Assembly: GCA_041744735.1 (NCBI GenBank) | Contig: JBGTKH010000316.1 | Coordinates: 1 to 17,338, forward strand | DNA length: 17,338 nt | Origin: JBGTKH01 sp041744735 | Lineage (GTDB): Bacteria > Planctomycetota > Planctomycetia > Pirellulales > Pirellulaceae | Direction: 5' to 3' | In this document: in pieces, positions 5,858 through 12,292 of the stretch | Layout: each line of letters opens with the position of its first letter | Numbering within the stretch: the stretch's first letter is position 1 | Position numbers and translations under genes: made by a program | Notes under the pieces: generated by a model | Told to the model about the DNA's origin: nothing | Seen by the model: the letters and a program-made list of their open reading frames with translations, nothing else | Databases searched by the model: none

Positions 5858-6388
5858 CTAGGGACGGGCCGCTCGCCGGCCGTTCCGCGATCGCTGGGGC
5901 GCCGGGGGAGCGAGTTCCCGGCAGCGCTCGCGCACGGATTGGAACGGCATCCCCTCGGCTCGTTCGTATCTTTCGGCACGAATAAACCAGAACGCCAAGC
6001 CGCCGGTATTGTGCGCGGGCGTCTCTGCAACTCCAGTGGCGCGCACTCCTAGCGAGCCTTTCCTGCCAGTCTTCTGCCAACCGCGCCGCTCCATGATCAT
6101 GCGAACCAAGACACCAATCGCCTGCCGGAATCGCGCGTTGCGCCGGACATGCACGCCCCCGAGGAAGCGGTCGATGGCGGGTTGCGATTCAAGCTCCCGC
6201 ACAACTCCGGCCAAAGGCGGGCGGTCGTGGTGCAGTTCCGATTCCTCCATCCGCCGCTGGCGGTCTGGATCGTCGAAGAATTTCAGCACGTTCTCGAAAG
6301 GCTGGTCCGAATCGTTGGCGACGTCGACAAAGGTCTTTCCTTGTCGATCTTCCAGAAAGTCGTCTCGCGTCACGCGGGCTTTCGCCAT
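5858..6388 (-). CDS. Conserved hypothetical protein
   Basis: A 176-residue protein that I do not recognise. The N-terminal part is acidic (RDDFLEDRQGKTFVDVANDSDQPFENVLKFFDDPDRQRRMEESEL); the centre is 'IDRFLGGVHVRRNARFRQAIGVLVRMIMERRGWQKTGRKGSLG', then 'GLAFWFIRAERY'. The last 25 residues are Arg/Pro-rich and could be out of frame. AGGAG lies 9 nt before the ATG. It is the first gene of the minus-strand array that runs down to 2452 and is preceded by a clear promoter at 6453-6480. No signal peptide or membrane helix is evident. Function unknown; its position as operon leader is a reason to look at it. Confidence 0.7.
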   Translation of the reverse strand: MAKARVTRDDFLEDRQGKTFVDVANDSDQPFENVLKFFDDPDRQRRMEESELHHDRPPLAGVVRELESQPAIDRFLGGVHVRRNARFRQAIGVLVRMIMERRGWQKTGRKGSLGVRATGVAETPAHNTGGLAFWFIRAERYERAEGMPFQSVRERCRELAPPAPQRSRNGRRAARP

Positions 6389-6452
6389 CTCCGCATCTCC
6401 TAGGCTTCAGTTGAGAGCCGTTTTGATAGTTGCAACATTCGCACGTACAAAT

Positions 6453-6480
6453 ATTGTATCTCAATTTTAGAAATGTGCAA
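6453..6480 (-). promoter_or_regulatory. Sigma-70-like promoter of the FloA-CsrA-STAS array
   Basis: On the minus strand TTGCAC (6480-6475) and TACAAT (6458-6453) are separated by 16 nt, in an AT-rich stretch that stands out from the GC-rich surroundings. It lies 65 nt before the ATG at 6388. It would drive the run of minus-strand genes from 6388 to 2452. Confidence 0.6.
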
Positions 6481-6559
6481 TGGCAATGCAGCGTGAAATT
6501 GGCTGTATCCGTGAGAATTCCGACGTTTTACAACCTCGGCTACCGTTTTCAAATGCCCA

Positions 6560-7123
6560 CTACACGCTCCCGCGGCGCAGGCGTTTGTAGAGCAGACAGA
6601 AGAGGTGGGCGATATTCCAGGCGTCGTCCACGCCGCGGTGGTGGGTGCCTTCCATGGCGAGGCCGAGTCTTTCGAAGGCGGCGTCGATGCCTACTTCGCG
6701 GCTTAGACCCAGGGCGGTGGCGAAGAGGTTTTTTACGTTCAGGTGCGTGGGGCCGAAGGGATATTCCAGGCTGTAGGTTTGGCAGTTGCGTTGGAATTGG
6801 TTGCGGTCGTAGTCACCCCAACTTGCGAACAGACGATCGCGCGAATGATATTCGTGCTTCAGGATCTCAACGGCGGCGGACAGCGGTTCGGCGTGCTCGA
6901 CCATTTGCGGCGTGATGCTGGTGAGTTGCGTGCAGAACAGGCTGACGTCGGATTGCATTGGCTTGACGAAGATTGCGCGCCGGTCGCGCCGTTGGAGCGA
7001 GGCCAGATCGACCGTGCACAGTCCGATCTCGATGATCTCGCTCATCTGACCTTGCGGCGGCCGGGTGTCCCAGCACGTCGATTCCACATCGATGATTAGA
7101 ACTTGGTCGAGACGTTTGGACAT
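6560..7123 (-). CDS. DEDDh 3'-5' exonuclease (ERI1/KapD-like)
   Basis: A 187-residue exonuclease starting MSKRLDQVLIIDVEST. The DEDDh metal and catalytic residues are visible: Asp12 and Glu14 (IIDVESTCWD), an acidic pair Asp104/Asp106 (SWGDYDRNQF), and the HxxxxD motif His162/Asp167 (HHRGVDDAW). Insertions such as 'STCWD' and 'EIIEIGLCTVD' are typical of the KapD / 3'hExo branch, which trims RNA or single-stranded DNA 3' ends using two metal ions. The open frame extends to 7462, but ATG 7123 is preferred: it starts the fold and has GAGG 6 nt upstream, and the extension contains the inverted repeat at 7155-7213. Length is normal for the family. It stands alone, with no obvious partner. Confidence 0.85.
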   Translation of the reverse strand: MSKRLDQVLIIDVESTCWDTRPPQGQMSEIIEIGLCTVDLASLQRRDRRAIFVKPMQSDVSLFCTQLTSITPQMVEHAEPLSAAVEILKHEYHSRDRLFASWGDYDRNQFQRNCQTYSLEYPFGPTHLNVKNLFATALGLSREVGIDAAFERLGLAMEGTHHRGVDDAWNIAHLFCLLYKRLRRGSV

Positions 7124-7154
7124 GCGAACCTCGACCCGCGCTGCACCGCATATC

Positions 7155-7213
7155 GTAGGATGGACGCCCTCGTCCATCCTGCGGATTTGGACGGACGAGG
7201 GCGTCCATCCTAC
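7155..7213. repeat. 21-bp perfect inverted repeat
   Basis: Arms of 21 nt (7155-7175 and 7193-7213) are perfectly complementary around a 17-nt loop; the left arm begins GTAGGATGGACG and the right arm ends CGTCCATCCTAC. It lies 29 nt past the minus-strand stop at 7243 and immediately before the exonuclease start region. There is no T-tract. The loop repeats part of the arm (ATCC...GGAC). This could be a strong terminator or a REP-like mobile palindrome. Confidence 0.85.
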
Positions 7214-7242
7214 TTTGGTTGCGGCCGAAGGCCACACCGTGT

Positions 7243-7725
7243 CTATTGCGGCCCAGCAAGGATTTCGTAAACCAGTACGCCTAACAGAACGCAGACGATT
7301 AACAAACTGGCCGCCGTGCCGATGATTCCCAGTACATGACCGAGCTTGGTCTTGTCGCGGCCACTGACATCCATCGCTCCGGACAGCATAGCTCGCAGAT
7401 CGCTGCGTCCCCACAGCCACGGCGGCAGCGTCAAGGCCAAATTCAAGACGGCCAACGGCCAATAATATAACGCGCCCAGCACGCTAAGAAATACGCCCGC
7501 GATCCCCAGCCACCCAAATGTCAATACCAAGCCGCCGCGGTGAGGCAACGAGGTCTCGTATCGGGAGGGCTGATACGCCGGCTCGGCCCACGATTCGAGA
7601 GCGGCGTAGGGGTTGTCGGAAGTCGCGTCTGGCGGCGCGGCGTCGGCAAACGGGTTGTTGCCGTGTTGGTCGACGATCTGTGGTTTGTAGAAGGCCGATG
7701 GACCTCGACCGGAATTCGCAGACAT
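7243..7725 (-). CDS. Small membrane protein (DUF4190-like)
   Basis: A 160-residue protein. Residues 1-60 are soluble and Pro/Asn-rich, with two NP(Y/F) motifs (NPFADAAPPDA, NPYAALESW). Three hydrophobic segments follow: 'GGLVLTFGWLGIAGVFLSVLGALYYWPLAVLNLALTLP' (two helices, about residues 64-101) and 'VLGIIGTAASLLIVCVLLGVLVYEIL' (about 129-156). The 'NPYA...' start followed by paired glycine-rich helices is a layout seen in DUF4190-type proteins of planctomycetes and actinobacteria, but I am not certain of the family. The ribosome site is weak. It lies between two long inverted repeats and probably is its own transcript. Function unknown. Confidence 0.65.
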   Translation of the reverse strand: MSANSGRGPSAFYKPQIVDQHGNNPFADAAPPDATSDNPYAALESWAEPAYQPSRYETSLPHRGGLVLTFGWLGIAGVFLSVLGALYYWPLAVLNLALTLPPWLWGRSDLRAMLSGAMDVSGRDKTKLGHVLGIIGTAASLLIVCVLLGVLVYEILAGPQ

Positions 7726-7740
7726 CGGTTAGTCTCGTAT

Positions 7741-7792
7741 AAGGACGAAGGACGAAGTGTGTCGTTTTTTTCGTCCTTCGTCCTTCGTCCTT
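7741..7792. repeat. Inverted repeat made of a tandem heptamer
   Basis: The left arm AAGGACGAAGGACGAA (7741-7756) is two copies of the heptamer AAGGACG plus AA. The right arm (7777-7792) is its exact reverse complement, and the CGTCCTT unit occurs three times from about 7772. The loop holds T7 on the plus strand. It begins just past the hemQ stop (7794) and lies 15 nt upstream of the ATG at 7725. Similar simple palindromic repeats sit between genes in planctomycete genomes. Confidence 0.8.
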
Positions 7793-7793
7793 A

Positions 7794-8648
7794 TTACGTC
7801 GTCCTTTGTACCCGGCAGTGGTTCAGCATCTCTTCGGGCGACATGATGTAGCTGGTGTAAAACGGTCCGAACTCAGCGAAGCGGGCGCTGGCTTCGTCGA
7901 AGCGCATGCGATAGACGATGTCTTTCAGGAACGCGGGGTTGCGTGCCCACAGCGTGACGCCCCACTCCCAATCGTCGAATCCGACGCCGACGGTGATCAG
8001 TTGCGTGACCTTGCCGGCGAACGTCATGCCGCTGCGAGCGTGCTCGGCCATCATCTTGTTCCGCGCGGAAAACGGCAGCAAGAACCAATTTTCGCCGACC
8101 TTGCGTTTTTTGTTCATGGGGTAGAAGCACGTCGCGGGCCACAGCGGGAATTCAGGCGTCAGCCGCTGGCGGTTCATCATCGGCAGTCGGTCGCCGTAGG
8201 CCTTCATCTTCGCTTGATACGCGGGGCTGCCTTCGACTTCGCCTTCTTGCTTCAGCCGTTCGGCGTACTGTTCGAGCGTGGGGACGTACTCGGAGATTTC
8301 CGTGACTGAAATGAACGAGTACGTTGGCACGAGCGCCGGACCGAGTTTGCTGGCGAGCAGCCGCTGGTTCACGGCTTCGATCTTCAGCGGGTCGCCATCC
8401 ATCAGCATCAGGCCAAAGTCCGCCTTGTGCCCGCTGACCGCGCTGGTTTGCAGCCGCGCCGGAGCCTCGCTGCCGCCGGGGTCGAGCGCCGCGATCAATT
8501 GCTCGCGCCCCGCCTGCACTTCGGCGGCACTCATCGCTGCCAACGCCGCGCGGTCGAACCGGTAATACAAATGGCTGCAATGCCAACCTTCCGTGGGCAC
8601 CAGCGAAACTTGCGGCGCTTCCTGTGACGTGGGACGACCGTGACTCAT
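7794..8648 (-). CDS. hemQ: HemQ-type coproheme decarboxylase (chlorite dismutase family)
   Basis: A 284-residue protein of the chlorite-dismutase-like family. Key motifs: 'GHKADFGLMLMD' (residues 73-84), 'SFISVTEISEYVP' (111-123), 'YPMNKKRKVGENWFLLPF' with Tyr176 at the position of the catalytic Tyr of HemQ, and 'MMAEHARSGMTFAGKVTQLITVGVGFDDWEWGVTLWA' with the proximal haem ligand His203. HemQ oxidatively decarboxylates coproheme III to haem b, the last step of the coproporphyrin-dependent pathway. The basic YPMxKxR loop and absence of the chlorite-dismutase distal Arg motif favour HemQ. An upstream TTG in frame (8666) has no support; ATG 8648 is used. No other haem genes are visible nearby. 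Confidence 0.85.
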   Translation of the reverse strand: MSHGRPTSQEAPQVSLVPTEGWHCSHLYYRFDRAALAAMSAAEVQAGREQLIAALDPGGSEAPARLQTSAVSGHKADFGLMLMDGDPLKIEAVNQRLLASKLGPALVPTYSFISVTEISEYVPTLEQYAERLKQEGEVEGSPAYQAKMKAYGDRLPMMNRQRLTPEFPLWPATCFYPMNKKRKVGENWFLLPFSARNKMMAEHARSGMTFAGKVTQLITVGVGFDDWEWGVTLWARNPAFLKDIVYRMRFDEASARFAEFGPFYTSYIMSPEEMLNHCRVQRTT

Positions 8649-8717
8649 GAGCGATTGCGACTCCAACTTGTCCGATAATTTGCTTACCGCGACCCTACTG
8701 GCCGCATATCACGCAGC

Positions 8718-8726
8718 ATCATAGCA
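8718..8726 (-). promoter_or_regulatory. Extended -10 upstream of hemQ
   Basis: Minus-strand TGCTATGAT (8726-8718) is an extended -10 element about 70 nt before the hemQ ATG. No good -35 is visible 17 nt upstream, so this is a tentative promoter. Confidence 0.35.
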
Positions 8727-8824
8727 GAATCACGACTCATCAGTAACGAGGCACGCCGTGGGCTTGCAGCGCACGCGAAATCAGGGCTTAATGAAGGTAG
8801 ACGATCACTGGGAGCCGATTATCC

Positions 8825-9151
8825 ATGCAACCCAACGAGTTACCTCCCAACGACGCTGCTCAGCAGCCGCGCGTGCGCAAGGTGTCGGAGCCCGAATCGG
8901 TGCCCGTCTACAACTGCCACGTGCTCGTCTCGCCGCGGGACGAGCAAGGCATTGTCGTTGCGCGGGTGGCCACGCTGGCTGATATCACGGGGCAAGGTAA
9001 GACAGAACGCGAGGCGCTGCAGAATGTGGTCGGGGCGTTTAAGTCGGTTGTGGCTCGACATCATCAGAGCGGCGACCCGATTCCGTGGCTCGACCGGCCG
9101 CTTGTACCGCAACCCGATCAACAACAGCGTTGGATCGCCGTTCACCTGTAA
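8825..9151 (+). CDS. HicB-like small protein
   Basis: A 108-residue protein. The core 'YNCHVLVSPRDEQGIVVARVATLADITGQGKTEREALQNVVGAFKSVVARHHQSGDPIPW' (residues about 29-90) follows the HicB_like antitoxin fold: a short beta-sheet in which the product 'evaLPd..t.G.T.eEAl.n...ai' is echoed by 'VARVATLADITGQGKTEREALQNVVGAF'. The N-terminal 25 residues and C-terminal tail are polar. GGGAG lies about 10 nt upstream. No HicA toxin ORF is evident next to it; instead a pfpI gene follows 26 nt downstream in the same direction. It may therefore be a stand-alone HicB-fold protein and not an active antitoxin. Confidence 0.6.
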   Translation: MQPNELPPNDAAQQPRVRKVSEPESVPVYNCHVLVSPRDEQGIVVARVATLADITGQGKTEREALQNVVGAFKSVVARHHQSGDPIPWLDRPLVPQPDQQQRWIAVHL

Positions 9152-9177
9152 TGCCTGAATCACGAAAGGGAACTGAT

Positions 9178-9762
9178 ATGCCGCAGAGGAAAATTCTGAT
9201 GCTCGTGGGTGACTTCGTCGAAGACTACGAAGTCATGGTCCCGTTTCAGATGCTGTTGATGGTCGGGCACGACGTGCAGGCCGTTTGTCCGGGGAAGAAG
9301 GCGGGAGACACGGTGGCCACTGCGATCCACGATTTCGAAGGCGACCAGACGTACAGCGAAAAACGCGGACACAACTTCCGGCTGAACGCGTCGTTTGAGG
9401 AGGTCGACGAGACAACGTTCGACGCCCTGGTGATTCCCGGCGGACGCGCGCCTGAATACCTGCGCCTGAATCCGCGCGTGATCGAGATCGTGCAGCACTT
9501 CTCTGCCGCTGACAAGCCGATCGCCGCGATTTGTCACGGCGCGCAGTTACTAAGCGCGGCCGGCGTGCTCAAAGGCAAGTCGTGCAGTGCTTACCCTGCC
9601 GTAAGACCGGAGATCGAATTAGGCGGCGGCGAGTTTGTGCCCGCCAGTGACGGTTTCGACAACGCGCACGTCGACGGCAAACTGGTAACAGCCCCCGCAT
9701 GGCCCGCGCATCCGGCGTGGATGCGCAAGTTCCTCGAGGTGCTCGGCACACCAGTCGTTTAA
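9178..9762 (+). CDS. DJ-1/PfpI family protein (protease/deglycase-like)
   Basis: A 194-residue class I amidotransferase-fold protein starting MPQRKILMLVGDFVEDYEV. Catalytic residues of the DJ-1/PfpI family are visible: Glu15 (GDFVEDYE), the nucleophile elbow Cys119-His120 in 'IAAICHGAQLLSAAGVL', and the 'ALVIPGGRAPEYLR' motif. The family includes intracellular peptidase PfpI, DJ-1 and YhbO-like stress proteins; the exact reaction cannot be told from sequence. Length and order are normal and the enzyme looks intact. AAGGGA lies 6 nt before the ATG. A 22-bp gapless palindrome spans its stop codon. Confidence 0.85.
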   Translation: MPQRKILMLVGDFVEDYEVMVPFQMLLMVGHDVQAVCPGKKAGDTVATAIHDFEGDQTYSEKRGHNFRLNASFEEVDETTFDALVIPGGRAPEYLRLNPRVIEIVQHFSAADKPIAAICHGAQLLSAAGVLKGKSCSAYPAVRPEIELGGGEFVPASDGFDNAHVDGKLVTAPAWPAHPAWMRKFLEVLGTPVV

Positions 9763-9776
9763 CCGCGGTTAAACGA
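9755..9776. repeat. 22-bp gapless perfect palindrome at the pfpI stop
   Basis: The half-site TCGTTTAACCG (9755-9765) is followed immediately by its exact reverse complement (9766-9776), with no loop. The TAA stop of the pfpI gene lies inside the left half. A zero-loop dyad is poor as a terminator hairpin and looks more like an operator for a symmetric DNA-binding protein. Confidence 0.8.
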
Positions 9777-9834
9777 AAGACGTCTGGATCGCGAAAAATC
9801 TGTGACTGCTGTGTCGCGGCTAACGAAGATTCGG

Positions 9835-9868
9835 CGTGGAGATCTTGACGGCCACCAAAATCTCCACG
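9835..9868. terminator. Hairpin between convergent pfpI and C26 genes
   Basis: CGTGGAGAT (9835-9843) pairs with ATCTCCACG (9860-9868) around a 16-nt loop. It lies in the 131-nt gap between two convergent genes, so it may end transcription from both sides. T-tracts are short (TTTT on the minus side within the loop), which lowers confidence. Confidence 0.4.
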
Positions 9869-9893
9869 TCGGCACTTCCAGCGGTGTGTCGCT

Positions 9894-10643
9894 TTAAGCC
9901 ACCAGCCGTATTTCAGCGGAACGGCTGGCGATGACGCCGTCGATGAACTCTTCGAAGATTCGCACGTCCAAGGCCGACGCCGAGTCGGCTTCGGGATGGA
10001 ACTGCGTCCCCATGGCAAACCAATCGTGCATCTCGCTTTCGATGCACTCGATCACGCCGTCCGGGCAGCGGGCCGTGACCACGAAGCCGGGGGCGACCTC
10101 GTCGACCGCCATGTGGTGCATGCTGTTGACGCGGATTTCGCCGTCGCCATAGACCCGTTCCATCAGCGAACCGGGAACGACTTCCAAGCCGTGCCGGTGC
10201 GCCCGGTCCTGCAGGTCTTTGTGCGGGATCGATTCGGGCAGGTCTTCGGGAACGTGTAAAAACAAATTGCCACCCTGCGAGACATTCAGCAACTGCATCC
10301 CCACGCCGATGCCGAACAAGGGCATGCGCCGTTCGGCAATCAGGCGGATCAGCATGCGGTCGAACGTTTCGCGGCGTGCGTCCATCGAGCGCACGGACGG
10401 ATGCAGCATGAACCCGTCGCGGCGCGGATCAAGGTCGGCTCCTCCGATGAGCACGAAGCCTTGTAATTGGTCGAGCAAACAGCTCAAGTCGTCCGCGCTC
10501 TCCAGCGGCGGAACAACGACAGGAATGCCTCCCGCGGCCAGCACACTGTCGTAATAGCCGGCAGTCACATACGAGAACGCGGGCGAATCCTTCTTGGCGG
10601 CACGATAATCGGCGTTGATACCAATCAGCGGTTTGCAATGCAT
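9894..10643 (-). CDS. Peptidase C26 / gamma-glutamyl hydrolase-fold protein lacking the catalytic Cys
   Basis: A 249-residue protein starting MHCKPLIGINADYR; AAAGGGAG lies 7 nt before this ATG, which rules out the longer frame to 10766. The fold is class I glutamine amidotransferase, PuuD/gamma-glutamyl-GABA hydrolase type: 'YYDSVLAAGGIPVVVPP', 'FVLIGGADLDPR', 'RRETFDRMLIRLIAERRMPLFGIGVGMQLLNVSQGGNLF', 'VNSMHHMAVDEVAPGFVVTARCPDGVIECIE' and 'GTQFHPEAD'. His216 and Glu218 of the triad are present, but the nucleophile elbow, normally GICRGMQ, is GIGVGMQ with Gly113 in place of Cys (codon 10307-10305). The usual hydrolysis of gamma-glutamyl bonds should therefore be impossible. Structure call firm; activity unknown. 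Confidence 0.85.
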   Translation of the reverse strand: MHCKPLIGINADYRAAKKDSPAFSYVTAGYYDSVLAAGGIPVVVPPLESADDLSCLLDQLQGFVLIGGADLDPRRDGFMLHPSVRSMDARRETFDRMLIRLIAERRMPLFGIGVGMQLLNVSQGGNLFLHVPEDLPESIPHKDLQDRAHRHGLEVVPGSLMERVYGDGEIRVNSMHHMAVDEVAPGFVVTARCPDGVIECIESEMHDWFAMGTQFHPEADSASALDVRIFEEFIDGVIASRSAEIRLVA

Positions 10644-11214
10644 CTGAGACTCCCTTTCAGACACGAACGGAAAGATGGGACAAAATACATCGGTCGATCG
10701 CAGTGGCGACAATGGCATGCACGGATCGAGATTGTCGCGCTGCTGAGCGCTCGATGTAAAACACACGACGACACTGAGGCGCCTCTAGCGCAGGTCGTGG
10801 AAAGGTAGGCCTCAAGCGTGGGCAGATACACCGCGAAGTGCCACTTTGCGTGGCGAGCGGAACGCGGACATTGGACCATGGAAACGGAGCCCTGAGGCGC
10901 GGGTTTCGCGGTCGTCCCTGACGATTCCGACGTTAGTCGTTGGGTTCTGCCGGTCCTTGGCCCCTTCCCGGGCACAACGCCGGAGCGATATCCCTATCGT
11001 TTGGCCTCAAGACTCCTTACTTAGTCGCCTGCGTCACTTGGAAAGGGATTAGCAAGACGGGCGAGAGTTTAACGTCCGCCGCAAAGGCCACAAGCAGCCC
11101 TCAGGATTTTGCGTTGTGCACTGTAGGTAACCCCAAGATGATGTGCATGCACGCAAATTGCAAGCATCGTTTGAAATTGCCTCTACTGCTTTGTCACAGG
11201 TTGGTGTTCGGGTT
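10644..11214. other. 570-nt stretch with no convincing gene
   Basis: Between the C26 gene start and the inverted repeat at 11215 I see no ORF with a ribosome site, conserved motif or planctomycete-like codon use; several short open frames exist but translate to non-protein-like sequence. It contains the ribosome site and presumably the promoter of the C26 gene. No tRNA-like or clear terminator structure was found. It may hold a decayed gene or an RNA I cannot recognise. Confidence 0.5.
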
Positions 11215-11292
11215 GGGTGGCTGGGGTCGAGTCTTCGAGCCCCCAGCAAAAACAGGCGTTCCGGGGGCTCGAAGACTCGACCCCGGCCACCC
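11215..11292. repeat. 30-bp inverted repeat after the SMP-30 gene
   Basis: Arms 11215-11244 and 11263-11292 are complementary at 29 of 30 positions, the other being a T/G wobble, around an 18-nt loop. The arms carry the palindromic-looking GTCGAGTCTTCGAG. It lies 23 nt past the SMP-30 stop (minus strand). There is no T-tract. Together with the repeats at 7155 and 7741 it shows a pattern of long palindromes directly behind minus-strand genes. Confidence 0.85.
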
Positions 11293-11315
11293 GAATTCTT
11301 AGTTGTGACGAAGCA

Positions 11316-12281
11316 CTACTGCTTCCCTGCTGGGAAAACGTGGCCTGTGGCTTCCATTTCGACTGAGTACAGCGACGTGCGGGCGGTGACGTACAGCGTT
11401 TTGCGGTCCTTGCCGCCGAACGTGACGTTGGCGGGCTGTTCGGGCAGTTCGATGATGCCCAGCAGTTTGCCTTCGGGGTTGAAGACCTGCAGGCCGAGCC
11501 GCGAGGTGATGTACAGGTTGCCTTTGGTGTCAATCGTCAGGCCGTCGCCGCCACTGCCTCGGCCCGTCGAATCGGGCGGCTGTTGGAGCGTGCAGAAGAC
11601 GCGGCCTTCGCCCAGCTTGCCGGAGCCCGTGACCGGGTAGGCCATCATCTCCTTTTGCAGCGAAGGAATCACGTACAGCGTTTTCTCGTCGGGCGAAAGG
11701 ATCACGCCGTTGGGCGCGGGCAGATCGTCGATCAGCCGCGTCACGGTGCCGTTGGTGGCTCGGTAGTACACGCCCAGCTTGTCTTGCGGCAGCGGTTCAG
11801 GGGCGCGGAAGTGCGGGTCGGTGAAGTACACTCCGCCCGCGCTGTCGATCACCAAATCATTCGGCGCGTTGAATCGTTTTCCATTGAACGTTTCGGCCAG
11901 TGGCTGAACCTGCTTGGTCGCAATGTCGATCTCGACCAGCCGGCCGTCCATCTGGCACGCGACCACGTTGCCCGCCGCGTTGAACATCAAGCCGTTGGCG
12001 TGCCCCGACGGTTCCAGGAAGACCGACAGCTTGCCCGCGGCGTCGACCTTGTTGATCCGCTCGGCCGGGATGTCGGTGAAGTACACGTTGCCGTTTGTGT
12101 CGGCTGCCGGGCCTTCGGTGAATTGAAAGCCCGAGTGAACTTTCATGATCTCGCCCGCCGGGCCAATACCGGGAATCGATTCGTCGGCCGGTTCGGCAGC
12201 GCGAGGCGACAGGGACAGAGTCGCCGACAAGACAATGGCCACAGCGGCGACAAACAGCGACGAAACAAATCGAGTGGGCAT
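11316..12281 (-). CDS. Secreted SMP-30/gluconolactonase/LRE-like protein
   Basis: A 321-residue protein with a signal peptide (residues 1-29, VAAVAIVLSATLSLSPRAAE) and a six-bladed beta-propeller. The metal and catalytic positions of the SMP-30 family are present: Glu56 (FTEGPA), Asn141 (APNDLVID), Asn191 (APNGVILSPDEKTLYV) and Asp246 (GGDGLTID). The family includes calcium- or zinc-dependent lactonases acting on sugar acid lactones. In planctomycetes secreted copies are numerous and mostly uncharacterised. AGGAG lies 8 nt before the ATG and overlaps the stop codon of the upstream GH10-like gene, so the two are translationally linked. Periplasmic or extracellular sugar catabolism is a likely setting. 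Confidence 0.85.
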   Translation of the reverse strand: MPTRFVSSLFVAAVAIVLSATLSLSPRAAEPADESIPGIGPAGEIMKVHSGFQFTEGPAADTNGNVYFTDIPAERINKVDAAGKLSVFLEPSGHANGLMFNAAGNVVACQMDGRLVEIDIATKQVQPLAETFNGKRFNAPNDLVIDSAGGVYFTDPHFRAPEPLPQDKLGVYYRATNGTVTRLIDDLPAPNGVILSPDEKTLYVIPSLQKEMMAYPVTGSGKLGEGRVFCTLQQPPDSTGRGSGGDGLTIDTKGNLYITSRLGLQVFNPEGKLLGIIELPEQPANVTFGGKDRKTLYVTARTSLYSVEMEATGHVFPAGKQ

Positions 12282-12292
12282 GGTTTGTTCTC

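Noticed and set aside
5823..6080. Upstream extension of the 5472-5822 ORF (long open frame to 6080)
   Set aside because: It overlaps the 5858-6388 gene in another frame and the extra residues (Arg-rich, no motif) look like a shadow; a plausible start with matching protein character is at 5822.
7124..7462. N-terminal extension of the exonuclease frame
   Set aside because: It would run through the perfect inverted repeat at 7155-7213 and overlap the next gene; the DEDDh fold begins right at ATG 7123, which has its own ribosome site.
10644..10766. N-terminal extension of the C26 frame
   Set aside because: A strong AAAGGGAG sits directly before ATG 10643, where family similarity begins.
10940..11302. 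120-aa plus-strand ORF in the gene-poor stretch
   Set aside because: No ribosome site, no recognisable motif, and its 3' third runs through the inverted repeat at 11215-11292.
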